This document shows positions 29,367 to 37,710 of a stretch of DNA of 64,000 bases, one piece after another. Positions within the stretch are counted from its first letter, which is position 1, and each line of letters starts with the position of its first letter. Made by a program: the position numbers and the translations under genes. The notes beneath the pieces are model-generated. The model searched no databases. It worked only from the letters and a program-made list of their open reading frames with translations, and had not been told where the DNA came from. The stretch covers positions 513,616-577,615 of the forward strand of contig NZ_JARKNC010000008.1 in NCBI RefSeq assembly GCF_029360805.1, in the 5' to 3' direction. The stretch is from Daejeonella sp. JGW-45 (GTDB lineage Bacteria > Bacteroidota > Bacteroidia > Sphingobacteriales > Sphingobacteriaceae).

Positions 29367-30067
29367 TATTTCTTGTCTCCGGTTCCTGCTAACACCTCAT
29401 CAATCATACCATATTCTTTCGCCTCTGGGGCTTTCATCCAGTAATCACGATCTGAAGCCTTTTCAACCCATTCATAAGACTGGCCCGAGTGGTTCGCCAG
29501 GATATCATATAATTCCTTTTTCAATTTAAGCATTTCCCTCAGATTAATCTCCATATCTGAAGCTACCCCCTGTGCACCCCCGGACGGCTGGTGAATCATC
29601 ACTCTTGAGTGAGGCAGGGCTGCCCGCTTTCCTTTGGTACCGGCGCACAACAATACAGCTGCCATTGAAGCCGCCATCCCGGTACAAATTGTAGCTACAT
29701 CCGGCGAAATATATTGCATTGTATCATATATCCCAAGCCCTGCATAAACCGAACCTCCCGGAGAATTTATATAGATCTGGATATCTCTCTTTGCATCTGT
29801 CGATTGAAGAAACAATAACTGAGCCTGAATAATATTAGCAATACCTTCATGCACAGCGTCTCCCAGGAAAATTATACGGTCCATCATTAAACGTGAGAAC
29901 ACATCCATTTGTGCCACATTTAACTGGCGTTCTTCGATAATATAGGGTGTCATGGCAGCAGGCAAAGTGTTGTTATTTACCCTGCCGATGAAACTATCTA
30001 CATGCTGACTGCCAATGCGATGGTGTTTAACTGCGTATTTACGGAATTCGTTTCTATCTATGTTCAT
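29366..30067 (-). CDS. clpP: ClpP protease, serine peptidase S14
   Basis: The 233-residue subunit has the full catalytic triad: Ser in GMAASMAAVLL, His in RVMIHQPSGG and Asp in ASDRDYW. INSPGGSVYAGLGIYDTM is typical. The N-terminus is some 35 residues longer than that of E. coli ClpP and is probably a processed propeptide. ClpP forms a 14-mer chamber that degrades proteins delivered by ClpX or ClpA/C. It overlaps clpX by one base and follows tig after 92 bp. Confidence 0.97.
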   Translation of the reverse strand: MNIDRNEFRKYAVKHHRIGSQHVDSFIGRVNNNTLPAAMTPYIIEERQLNVAQMDVFSRLMMDRIIFLGDAVHEGIANIIQAQLLFLQSTDAKRDIQIYINSPGGSVYAGLGIYDTMQYISPDVATICTGMAASMAAVLLCAGTKGKRAALPHSRVMIHQPSGGAQGVASDMEINLREMLKLKKELYDILANHSGQSYEWVEKASDRDYWMKAPEAKEYGMIDEVLAGTGDKK

Positions 30068-30159
30068 ATTGAATTTATAATTTAAGTTATGAGTTATTTT
30101 GTAATTAATAATGAAATTTCCTAAAAATTAGAATCAATAACCCATAAATAAATCATAGG

Positions 30160-31506
30160 CTACTTCAATTCTAAAAACTTATTGTATTCTATTTCTTTGG
30201 TTTCTAAAGTAAGCACGCCTTTCAAATAATCAAAAACATGCTGTGCTTTCACCTCCTCGAAAATACGGTTAGCATTTTCTTTGTCCTGCAAAAACTGCGT
30301 CGTATACTGCCCTAACTGCTCCTCTGAAAGCGGCTGCGGACTATACATGCGGAATTGGGCATCAAGACGCTTCTTCGCGGTTTCAAAAACCTGCTCATAT
30401 TTGATTTCAAGCTTGTTGTCCTTGATGATCCTGTTCTCAATAAGTGTCCATCTCAGGTTACGCGCAAAATCATCGTAGCCCTGGGCAAGTTCCTCATCAC
30501 TTAGTTTCTCATTCGTTGCTTTCAGCCAGCGTTTCAGAAATTCATCAGGCAGGTTCATTTGCACTTTGTCTAATCCAAACTTCAGCATATCCGCCTGAAG
30601 CTTCTGATCAGAATTCTGAACCATCATCGACTCTAATTCCTCCCTTATCTTATCCCTGAACTCTTCCTCGGTTTTAACAACATCTGCACCAAATAATTTA
30701 TCAAAGAACTCCTGGTTCAGATCGCCTTCTTCCAAACGGTTAATATTCTTAACAGTTAGCTGGAATTTCGACTTCAGGTCCTGCGCATCTTCTTCTGAAA
30801 TATTTAACAGCTTAGCTATTATCGTAGCATTGCTATCAAAGGCTTTCCGAATGTCTACATCAACAACATCGTCTTTTTTAAGTCCGATAAGTGTCTTTTT
30901 AATCTTAGCGTCATTTACCTGATCCAGGCGCACAGATCCTGTATTGCTTATACCCTCTTCAAAAACAGCACCATCAGCTGAAAGTTGCTTTAAATCCGCA
31001 TACAAAACATCGTCTTCTGCCGATACGTCAGGGTTTGACATTTTGCCATAAGATTTACGCAGATTGGTAATACGCGATGCTAACGTTTCCTCATCAACTT
31101 TAACCTTGTATTGCGTCAGCTTATCTTTCGAAGAAAAATCCAACTCAAACTCCGGAGCCAGTCCAAGCTCGTAAATGAATTCGAATTCGTCTGTAAAGTC
31201 CCAGTTAAAGTCTTTACTGTCGTCGATCTTCGGCAGTGGCTGGCCAAGAACTTCTAGTTTATTATCGCTGATATAATTATTAAGCGTATCGTTTAATATA
31301 TTATTGATCTCATCAACCAGAATATTCTTTCCATACATTTTCTTAATGTGTGATGCAGGAACCATTCCCTTACGAAACCCGGGAAGCTGAGCCTTCTTAG
31401 CCTGTGTTTTGATCGCCTTCTCTACGCGTTCTTTGTAATCGTCAGGATTAATCTTAACTGTGAGTACAGAATTTAGATTGTCTAGTTTGTCCTGTGTAAT
31501 GTTCAT
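30160..31506 (-). CDS. tig: Trigger factor
   Basis: The 448-residue ribosome-associated chaperone has the N-terminal ribosome-binding domain, with the signature loop PGFRKGMVPASHIKKMYG (residues 41-58) corresponding to E. coli GFRxGK. The central PPIase-like domain is divergent and lacks the usual FKBP catalytic pattern, as is common in this phylum, so prolyl isomerase activity is doubtful. The long helical C-terminal domain forms the chaperone arms. The order tig-clpP-clpX is the classic bacterial arrangement. Confidence 0.95.
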   Translation of the reverse strand: MNITQDKLDNLNSVLTVKINPDDYKERVEKAIKTQAKKAQLPGFRKGMVPASHIKKMYGKNILVDEINNILNDTLNNYISDNKLEVLGQPLPKIDDSKDFNWDFTDEFEFIYELGLAPEFELDFSSKDKLTQYKVKVDEETLASRITNLRKSYGKMSNPDVSAEDDVLYADLKQLSADGAVFEEGISNTGSVRLDQVNDAKIKKTLIGLKKDDVVDVDIRKAFDSNATIIAKLLNISEEDAQDLKSKFQLTVKNINRLEEGDLNQEFFDKLFGADVVKTEEEFRDKIREELESMMVQNSDQKLQADMLKFGLDKVQMNLPDEFLKRWLKATNEKLSDEELAQGYDDFARNLRWTLIENRIIKDNKLEIKYEQVFETAKKRLDAQFRMYSPQPLSEEQLGQYTTQFLQDKENANRIFEEVKAQHVFDYLKGVLTLETKEIEYNKFLELK

Positions 31507-31533
31507 TTTATGAGATTTAATCGTTTTCTGTTA

Positions 31534-31566
31534 TAAAAAAATTCCCCGGTTTTGTAGCCGGGGAAT
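31534..31566 (-). terminator. Terminator of tRNA-Leu
   Basis: ATTCCCCGG pairs with CCGGGGAAT across an 8-nt loop. On the minus strand a run of T follows. It separates the tRNA from tig. Confidence 0.85.
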
Positions 31567-31573
31567 TAATCAG

Positions 31574-31655
31574 TGCGGATGAAGGGACTCGAACCCCCAC
31601 GCCGTGAAGCGCCAGATCCTAAGTCTGGTGCGGCTACCAATTACGCCACATCCGC
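31574..31655 (-). tRNA. tRNA-Leu (UAG)
   Basis: The minus strand folds as a class II tRNA of 82 nt. The acceptor stem is GCGGATG with CATCCGC and discriminator A; the anticodon stem-loop CCAGA-CTTAGGA-TCTGG carries UAG (plus-strand 31619-31621); the variable arm is CGC..GCG; the T-loop has TTCGAGT. The CCA is not encoded. A consensus promoter lies upstream and a terminator directly downstream. Confidence 0.95.
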
Positions 31656-31723
31656 ATGTTTAGGATTATTTTCGATCAATCTTATTCAAATATCAACGAT
31701 GAATTTAGATATATTTCGGTCGG

Positions 31724-31754
31724 CAAAAATATGGTTTTTTCAGTTAAGTGCAAA
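31724..31754 (-). promoter_or_regulatory. Consensus promoter for tRNA-Leu
   Basis: On the minus strand TTTG (31751-31754), an exact 19-bp spacer and TATTTTTG (31724-31731) match the Bacteroidota primary-sigma consensus without mismatch. The predicted leader before the tRNA is about 60 nt. Confidence 0.65.
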
Positions 31755-31773
31755 ATGTAATCCATTAATTATT

Positions 31774-32571
31774 TCAATAATTTGAATTTATTTTTTCATG
31801 TATACCTCTGAGATATTCTGGCACCTGGAGCAACCTGCTTCCATACCACGAAAACATCTCACCGTCAACCAACATTACTGTTGCGGCCGGACAAATACGC
31901 TGCATTTCCTTAACATGCACATCTTTAAACGGATAGGGCTCCGATGAAAGAAATATGATATCAGGATCCAGTTCTCTAAGCTCTTCCGGGCTTATCTCGG
32001 GGTACCGGCTCGAAATGGAAACATTTTTCAATCCGGCTCTTTGCAATATATCATCGATAAAGGTATCCGGGCCTGCTAGCATATACGGATCCTTCCATAT
32101 AAAGTAGGCGGCATTCAAACCCCTTCCGTAGGAGGGCAGAGATTGAAACCGCTCCTCAATCTGAGAAACGATACCCCTGGCATGTTCACCGGTGGCTGTA
32201 AGCTCTCCAAGCTGTTCTATCATTTCAAGCGCGTCGCTGAGATCTTTGATATCGCTCATCCATACCGGAAATTCCTTCATCAACTCCTCTACCTGGCTTT
32301 GGTCATTCTCCTCTTTATTACCGATAATGAGATCCGGCCGGATATCACGGATCTTGTCGAGTTTTAGATTTTTAGTCCCCCCTACCTTGGTCACCCTTTT
32401 ATAAACCGCTGCCGGATGAATACAAAATTTGGTAATTCCAGCCAGCTGCTCATCAAGCCCCAGGTCGAAAAGCAACTCTGTCTGCGAAGGCACCAGTGAA
32501 ATGATACGTCGTGGCGGGTAGTTGATGGAAACTGAACGCCCCATCTGGTCGGTAAACCTCAGCGGGTCCAT
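31774..32571 (-). CDS. BtuF/FhuD-type substrate-binding protein without signal peptide
   Basis: The 265-residue protein has the helical-backbone metal-receptor fold: RIISLVPSQTELLFDLGLDE, DLIIGNKEEN, and ISPEELRELDPDIIFLS. Such proteins bind cobalamin or iron chelates for ABC importers in the periplasm. Here the first residues are MDPLRFTDQMGRSV, with no signal peptide or lipobox and no suitable upstream start, and no permease or ATPase gene is nearby. It may be a cytosolic binding protein of this fold. It lies 11 bp after the START-like gene on the same strand. Confidence 0.8.
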   Translation of the reverse strand: MDPLRFTDQMGRSVSINYPPRRIISLVPSQTELLFDLGLDEQLAGITKFCIHPAAVYKRVTKVGGTKNLKLDKIRDIRPDLIIGNKEENDQSQVEELMKEFPVWMSDIKDLSDALEMIEQLGELTATGEHARGIVSQIEERFQSLPSYGRGLNAAYFIWKDPYMLAGPDTFIDDILQRAGLKNVSISSRYPEISPEELRELDPDIIFLSSEPYPFKDVHVKEMQRICPAATVMLVDGEMFSWYGSRLLQVPEYLRGIHEKINSNY

Positions 32572-32582
32572 ATAAAGGGTAT

Positions 32583-32963
32583 TTAGTCCTCGTAGAAATC
32601 TTGCAGCGAACCAAAGTAATTAAGGTTCCACCCTTCGATCATATCATCGATATCAGAATCAGGAATATTGGTATGCCGCAGTTCAACCGATGTTCCATTC
32701 TTGTCAGGATGCAAGATAAAGGTCACGATCGACTCTTCAGGCTGATCTCCGAAATACCATTGCTGCACGATTTTCTTATTCTCCACGAACTCAATATTTC
32801 GGCCAACGATACTATCGTCCCATAACGAAAATTCTGAGCCTGGCTCGGTGCTCATAACCGCCTCTGCTCCCGTCCATAATGAAATGGTTAGAGGATTGGT
32901 CAGCGCAAGATATACATCTTCGGGGGGCGCTTGAACGAGATAATAGCCTTTATAGTTTTTCAT
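32583..32963 (-). CDS. START-like (AHSA1/SRPBCC) domain protein
   Basis: The ATG at 32963 gives 126 residues with the AHSA1-type helix-grip fold: QAPPEDVYLALTNPLTISLWTGA at the start, QQWYFGDQPEESIVTF in the middle and DMIEGWNLNYFGSLQDF as the closing helix. Members bind hydrophobic ligands or act as co-chaperones; the ligand here is unknown. A perfect -7 element TAAATTTG lies at 32973-32980 on the minus strand, giving an almost leaderless transcript. The BtuF-like gene follows after 11 bp. Confidence 0.75.
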   Translation of the reverse strand: MKNYKGYYLVQAPPEDVYLALTNPLTISLWTGAEAVMSTEPGSEFSLWDDSIVGRNIEFVENKKIVQQWYFGDQPEESIVTFILHPDKNGTSVELRHTNIPDSDIDDMIEGWNLNYFGSLQDFYED

Positions 32964-33320
32964 AAACGAACACAAATTTACAAAAATGTCCCGGTTCACC
33001 TACAGCACCCACGCTATGTTCATCATATAAACGGTCTGTTCATCCCTTTTATTCAGCAAATCATCACATTTATTACCGGCTCCAATATCCATGCGTTAAC
33101 ATTGCTCCCGGGCTGGTACCTGAAGCGTATCGTGAGCTTTCGTTTGGCAATGTGCGAAAATCACTTTTTTTCAAATTTCCAGCAACATTTGAAGGAACGT
33201 GTCGTCCTATACTCAAAGTTAACGGAAAGCTGATGATAAGAGATGAGCGCGCCTTCAACAGCAACAAAAGTGAAGATATAGTTTAATTTTTTAATCAAAT
33301 AAGATATAACAAACGCTGAT
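32964..33320. other. Intergenic region of 357 bp
   Basis: Divergent gap between the START-like gene and the VOC-like gene. Apart from the minus-strand -7 element at 32973-32980, no RNA gene, repeat, hairpin or convincing short frame was seen. Frames crossing it have no protein-like composition. Confidence 0.5.
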
Positions 33321-33755
33321 ATGTCGATCGGAGCTTACAACAATGATGAACCGGCACAAGCCACACAACCAAGGGTGTTCAGCCTCCGCGTAAGTTATAC
33401 CACCGAACTGGCGGCTCAACTTGATACAGCCTTGCAATTTGTTGTTCGTAAGATTGGATTTAAACCCTCCGGGCCGTTCACTTATAGCATCCCGTCAGAA
33501 GATAATTTGATTCTCGACGACACTAACGGAAACCGGCTGATTATCAATTGTCAAAAACTCGAAAGCAACGATAAAATAAAGAATATTATATTTTATACCG
33601 ACGACTGCCTGCGGGATTATCATAAATATATTCTTCTCGGTGTTGAATTTACCAGCCGCCCCGAATATAACGGATCGGGTCTCCAGGTAAATTTCCTGGA
33701 CCACGCAGGCAACTGCTGCACTTTGCTTGAAGAAAGAATTTATACCGAAACCTGA
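33321..33755 (+). CDS. VOC (glyoxalase/dioxygenase)-like domain protein
   Basis: The 144-residue protein looks like a single vicinal-oxygen-chelate unit: a beta-alpha start (FSLRVSYTTELAAQLDTAL), SIPSEDNLILDDTNGNRLI, and the closing strand pattern VNFLDHAGNCCTLLEE, close to the typical D-x-x-GN-x-x-x-L-x-E ending. Metal ligands cannot be assigned with confidence, so enzyme activity is unproven. It precedes the AraC-type regulator by 15 bp, probably in one transcript; it could be a ligand sensor or the regulator's target. Confidence 0.55.
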   Translation: MSIGAYNNDEPAQATQPRVFSLRVSYTTELAAQLDTALQFVVRKIGFKPSGPFTYSIPSEDNLILDDTNGNRLIINCQKLESNDKIKNIIFYTDDCLRDYHKYILLGVEFTSRPEYNGSGLQVNFLDHAGNCCTLLEERIYTET

Positions 33756-33770
33756 TCAAACCAAACGTAT

Positions 33771-34640
33771 ATGAAATTTCTACGTGTACTTAAGAACGAA
33801 AATCAGATCTCAGGAGAAACTGTACAGCAGGCCTATTATCCTGAACATGTAAGCAATTTTTCAATTAAGACTGTCTTTAGCGGAAACAGGACATTCAATA
33901 TTGGTAAAAGGCAATTGAGCTTGTATCCCGACACCTTTGTTGCTATAAACAAAGGGACTACTTACTGGAGCAAAGTTGATTCCTCTGTACCCGTAAACAC
34001 CCTGTCCATTTCCTTTTCGCCTTCCTTTCTCAGCGACTTCCAGCGTCTTCAAAAAAACAATCACAGGTATCTTCTGGACGAACCTTTTCAAAGCGGCGAG
34101 CATCCCGACTTTTCCTTTATGGAAACAATCTACCCCTTCTCGGGCGATATGAAATATAACATCCTGCATCTCAAGGAACATCTTGAAGAGGGCATACCTA
34201 ACGACATGCTGATAAATGAATATCTGCACCACTGCCTGATCAATTACTACAAGGTGTATAATAAAGAAGTCGTCGACAAATCAGAAAATTTAAACTTTTT
34301 AAACAGTACGACTAAGGTAGAGATTCTTAAAAGGCTTACCCTGGCTAAGGAATTCATCATAAGCCACTACAATAAGGATATCGAACTGGAAGACATCGCG
34401 CAGCACGCCTGCCTGTCAGTGAATCATTTACTCAGGACTTTCAAACAGGCGTACGGACAATCACCGCACCAATATTTAATCAGGGTGCGGGTCGACAGAT
34501 CGAAATATTTACTAAAAAACACGAAATACACCATAAATGAGATCGTAGAGATCATTGGCTTCGAATGCCCAAGTTCGTTTATCAGGCTCTTCAAGGGATT
34601 GAATAAGGTGACTCCCGGGAAATACAGAACAGGGAATTAA
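33771..34640 (+). CDS. AraC family transcriptional regulator
   Basis: The 289-residue regulator has an N-terminal cupin-like ligand domain (GNRTFNIGKRQLSLYPDTFV, residues ~35-110) and a C-terminal pair of helix-turn-helix motifs (about 190-285): LEDIAQHACLSVNHLLRTFK and INEIVEIIGFECPSSFIRLF. AraC proteins act as dimers on promoter DNA, often activating nearby genes in response to a small molecule. It is linked to the VOC-like gene upstream. The effector and targets are unknown. Confidence 0.85.
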   Translation: MKFLRVLKNENQISGETVQQAYYPEHVSNFSIKTVFSGNRTFNIGKRQLSLYPDTFVAINKGTTYWSKVDSSVPVNTLSISFSPSFLSDFQRLQKNNHRYLLDEPFQSGEHPDFSFMETIYPFSGDMKYNILHLKEHLEEGIPNDMLINEYLHHCLINYYKVYNKEVVDKSENLNFLNSTTKVEILKRLTLAKEFIISHYNKDIELEDIAQHACLSVNHLLRTFKQAYGQSPHQYLIRVRVDRSKYLLKNTKYTINEIVEIIGFECPSSFIRLFKGLNKVTPGKYRTGN

Positions 34641-34772
34641 ATATCCGCATGCATGAAACTGGTCACGTCTGAAAAAAAACCCTAACATTTAAATTACAGA
34701 TCTATAATGGTGATTTCTGCCTATGTACAAAGCCACTCTTCACCAGAAATTTGACAATAAAAACAAACTAAT

Positions 34773-35228
34773 ATGAAACTGAAATCTTTCTTCTTATGTA
34801 CAGTACTAGGTGTTGTACTTATGACCACTACTTATGCCAGTAACCCGGTTGCCGCCGACGCTAAAGCCGTCCTAAAGGCATATGCCGAAAGCCACATAAA
34901 TACCGACGCTAATATGCTCGAAAAGATACTCAGTGCCGACGCATTAATGAAATTTTCAAAAGGCAATGAAGTTATGTCGCAAAGCCAGTCGGCTATTGTC
35001 AAGCTGATGCGGCAAAACCAGGGCATTAAACAAAATTGCTCTACGCTTGTAGATGTTCTGGCCAGCAGCGATGCAATGATTCTGGCACGGGTCAACTTCG
35101 TATACGAAGGATTCACAATTGAGAACTATCTGACACTTGAAGCCGACAAGAATCAAAACTGGAAGATCACCCGCATCAATAAATTCTACAATAACAATGG
35201 GTCGGTCAAAGTTCTTACTAAAGAATAA
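34773..35228 (+). CDS. Exported NTF2-like small protein
   Basis: The 151-residue protein has a signal peptide (KLKSFFLCTVLGVVLMTTTYA) and a mature domain of about 125 residues resembling NTF2-like/SnoaL folds: two N-terminal helices (AVLKAYAESHINTDANMLEK), then curved strands ending in NYLTLEADKNQNWKITRINK. Members are diverse (binding proteins, small enzymes), so no function is assigned. It lies 132 bp after the AraC gene on the same strand. A hairpin follows its stop. Confidence 0.65.
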   Translation: MKLKSFFLCTVLGVVLMTTTYASNPVAADAKAVLKAYAESHINTDANMLEKILSADALMKFSKGNEVMSQSQSAIVKLMRQNQGIKQNCSTLVDVLASSDAMILARVNFVYEGFTIENYLTLEADKNQNWKITRINKFYNNNGSVKVLTKE

Positions 35229-35252
35229 TGCTGACAGAGCGTAACAGTTAAC

Positions 35253-35288
35253 GGAGAGTTATCGTCTTAAAGAGTACTGTAACTCTCC
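35253..35288 (+). terminator. Hairpin after the NTF2-like gene, possible weak terminator
   Basis: GGAGAGTTA pairs perfectly with TAACTCTCC across an 18-nt loop, 24 bp after the stop codon. Only a short T4 stretch follows, so termination is uncertain. Confidence 0.4.
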
Positions 35289-35325
35289 ATTTTGCATGAC
35301 GTTGACAAATACATACCACTACCAC

Positions 35326-36231
35326 ATGAACAAGGCCGAACATAACATCCGATCAGAAAGATATAGTAGCAGATACACCAGAGGGTTTTTAAAGATGCTT
35401 GTAAACGACGGACAGGTTGAGACTGATAAATACGTAACACAGTTCTACAGCTCAAAAAATTACCAGGGCAGACTGGAAGCCATCAAATATCTGATAGGAG
35501 TAATAGGGAAATATCCTTTCCCCGAAAGCATTTTTCTGGATGCTCTAAACGACTTTTGCTCACAGGTAAAGGTGTATGTTCTTCAGCATTACGATTTCTC
35601 GCTAGGCAACCGCGAACAGATTCAGGCATCGCTGGTAGATATTGCAAAGAATGATGAGAAAGTTCAGTTAAGGGCTCTTGCGATGGAACGGCTAGCCAGC
35701 CTCGACGCGACCGAACACTATGAGCTGTTCTTTTCTACGTCTTTATTAAAAAGTTCAAAAGAGTCGGCCGCCGGCCTTTTAGGTTTGCACAAGATTGATA
35801 AGGAGAAGGCCTACCAAATGGCAAAGTTCAGAGCCGAAACCTCAAGCGGAAACCTGGATCTTGCTATAGCTCAAATATTTGAATCAGAAGGGAATTCTGA
35901 AGATCTCGGCTTCTTCAAGACGCGTTTACAGCAACGGACCAAATTCAATAAAATAGACCTCACCCGTATATACCTGAGATTACTAGGCAGGATCGGGATA
36001 GAAGCCGTCACAAAGACCCATATTTTATATATCTGTGAGAATGTCGCAGCCACAGGGAATACAGAGGTGGTTCAGCGTCTTATCATGGAGCTGTATCATT
36101 TCATCTCTGATAACAAGGTTTTCCTGGCCGAACACGACGAACTGCTTAAGTTTGTAAATAAAACAATCGATCTGTTACTGGAAAAAGATTATCTCAAAAC
36201 CAGGAAGCCAGATCCTTTCGGCCCCTTATGA
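35326..36231 (+). CDS. Helical protein, unknown function
   Basis: The 301-residue product has no signal peptide or membrane segment. It is predicted mostly alpha-helical, with repeated helix pairs (QGRLEAIKYLIGVIGKYP, KVQLRALAMERLASLD) that resemble HEAT-type repeats. I recognise no catalytic motif and no named family. The ATG at 35326 was preferred to that at 35296, which lies 8 bp behind a hairpin. The gene converges on the GlxA-type gene, 7 bp from its stop. Confidence 0.6.
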   Translation: MNKAEHNIRSERYSSRYTRGFLKMLVNDGQVETDKYVTQFYSSKNYQGRLEAIKYLIGVIGKYPFPESIFLDALNDFCSQVKVYVLQHYDFSLGNREQIQASLVDIAKNDEKVQLRALAMERLASLDATEHYELFFSTSLLKSSKESAAGLLGLHKIDKEKAYQMAKFRAETSSGNLDLAIAQIFESEGNSEDLGFFKTRLQQRTKFNKIDLTRIYLRLLGRIGIEAVTKTHILYICENVAATGNTEVVQRLIMELYHFISDNKVFLAEHDELLKFVNKTIDLLLEKDYLKTRKPDPFGPL

Positions 36232-36238
36232 GCGGCAT

Positions 36239-37204
36239 TCAGGCAGCCTGAAACTTTGCCCGGTATCCGGTGGGGGTCATGCCAACGGTCTTGCGGAAGA
36301 TCTTCCGAAACGCCTTGGGGTCATTATAACCGGAACTCAGCATTATTTCGAGCATCTGCTGATTGGTTTGCTCCAATAACCTTTTTGCTGCTTCAATCCT
36401 CGTTTTCTGCAGATATTCTATAGGCGTGAGCCCGGTAACGAGCTTGAACCTTCTGGCTATATTTCTACGGCTGGCCGGCACATCCTTGATCATTTCCTCG
36501 ATAGTCGACCCATGCTGATAGGCGGCTTCTATTTTTCGCTGCGCCATCGCAACAATCTCATCGTTATGGTTTTGTGCGGGCACAAATGTTCCGAAATAAG
36601 ACTGATTTACCCTGTCCATATCAACGGCAAATAGTTTGGCTGTCCTTACCGCGATCTCTTTGCCGCAAAAACCCTGGATCAGATGCAGCAATAAATGAAA
36701 ACTCGAAGTCGCACCGCCACTGGTAAACAGACCGTGATCCCCGGTTACTATTTTATCTCTCATCAAACAAACGTCGGGGAAGTTCAGGCTAAACGCTTCG
36801 CATGCATCTATATGCGTCGTTGCCCGCCGGCCATTTAGCATGCCCGTGGCACCCAAAAGAAATGCACCGGTACAGAATGTAGCTATTTGCGTACCTCCGG
36901 CAAATTGTTCCTTTAGCCATGGAATGAGCGCCCCATTATCCTGGATCGCTATCCTGATATTTTCGGTGGAAAATGCAGGGATCATAATTAAGTCCAGCCG
37001 CCCAGCCGCCGGTACTGAAAGTACCGGATAATTTGAAAATGTAGTGGCCTGAGCATCGGCATCAGGAGATATCATAGTAATACTGAAAGGCAGCGGCCTC
37101 CCGCTTTCCCGGTAAAAGCCATTTACAGATTCAAAAACGTCGAGTATGGCAGCAACGCTCAATAAACGGTATTGCCTGGTAAGAAGAATGCCTAGTTTTA
37201 TCAT
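36239..37204 (-). CDS. GlxA-type transcriptional regulator (DJ-1/PfpI plus AraC HTH)
   Basis: The ATG at 37204 gives 321 residues. Residues 1-190 form a DJ-1/PfpI-like sensor domain with QIATFCTGAFLLGATGML, where the Cys lies at the nucleophile-elbow position. Residues ~220-321 carry two AraC helix-turn-helix motifs (TIEEMIKDVPASRRNIARRF and MLEIMLSSGYNDPKAFRKIF). GlxA-type regulators control small-molecule or stress responses; the ligand is unknown. An 11-bp palindrome GACAATTTGTC at 37234-37244, 30 bp before the start, could be an autoregulatory site. Confidence 0.88.
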   Translation of the reverse strand: MIKLGILLTRQYRLLSVAAILDVFESVNGFYRESGRPLPFSITMISPDADAQATTFSNYPVLSVPAAGRLDLIMIPAFSTENIRIAIQDNGALIPWLKEQFAGGTQIATFCTGAFLLGATGMLNGRRATTHIDACEAFSLNFPDVCLMRDKIVTGDHGLFTSGGATSSFHLLLHLIQGFCGKEIAVRTAKLFAVDMDRVNQSYFGTFVPAQNHNDEIVAMAQRKIEAAYQHGSTIEEMIKDVPASRRNIARRFKLVTGLTPIEYLQKTRIEAAKRLLEQTNQQMLEIMLSSGYNDPKAFRKIFRKTVGMTPTGYRAKFQAA

Positions 37205-37290
37205 AGCTATAGATTTGCCTCTCACTAAAAATAGACAATTTGTCTCAAATGCCCCCTATTTCTATATTAAACTCAATAAACTTCAATAAA

Positions 37291-37318
37291 AAACCCACAC
37301 TGAAATCAGTGTGGGTTT
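37291..37318 (-). terminator. Terminator of the Hc1-like gene
   Basis: AAACCCACACTGA pairs perfectly with TCAGTGTGGGTTT with a tight centre; a T-run follows on the minus strand. Confidence 0.8.
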
Positions 37319-37338
37319 AATCTATAACAGATCTATAA

Positions 37339-37518
37339 TTATTTGCCGCTATTTTTCTTAGCAGTTACTTCAGTTCTGATGTCCTGAGCCAGGTTTTTAA
37401 GATCTTGCATACCTTTACGAACTCTCGTTCCGGCTGCACTGTTACCTGAATTGTAGAATTTATTCGCATCAACTTCAATCGAAGCGAACAGGTCTTTCAT
37501 TTTTGTAAACTTATCCAT
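37339..37518 (-). CDS. Histone H1-like (Hc1-type) small DNA-binding protein
   Basis: The ATG at 37518 gives 59 residues; the longer in-frame version reads through the promoter region and is not real. The sequence (DKFTKMKDLFASIEVDANKF, SAAGTRVRKGMQDLKNLAQD, Lys-rich end) matches the short histone-H1-like proteins of Bacteroidota, related to the N-terminal domain of chlamydial Hc1. They are thought to bind DNA in the nucleoid. This copy is very short and lacks the long Lys/Ala tail of Hc1. It has a perfect promoter upstream and its own terminator. Confidence 0.8.
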   Translation of the reverse strand: MDKFTKMKDLFASIEVDANKFYNSGNSAAGTRVRKGMQDLKNLAQDIRTEVTAKKNSGK

Positions 37519-37554
37519 TGCTTTTTCTTTTTTAATAATTTGATTAAGGTTTAA

Positions 37555-37585
37555 CAAATCTAATTTATTTACAGGTATTGGCAAA
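37555..37585 (-). promoter_or_regulatory. Consensus promoter of the Hc1-like gene
   Basis: On the minus strand TTTG (37582-37585), 19 bp, then TAGATTTG (37555-37562): a perfect match to TTTG-N19-TAnnTTTG. The predicted leader is about 30 nt. Confidence 0.7.
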
Positions 37586-37710
37586 TCCTTTTTTAATTAT
37601 TTTTCGCCACAATTTAACATCTTGCATGAACGGAAAAATACCGCTGCGCTGTACCACATTTGCCGGTTTTCGTTTGAGTCAGTCACCCTTATTAAATCCA
37701 TACCGTGCAA

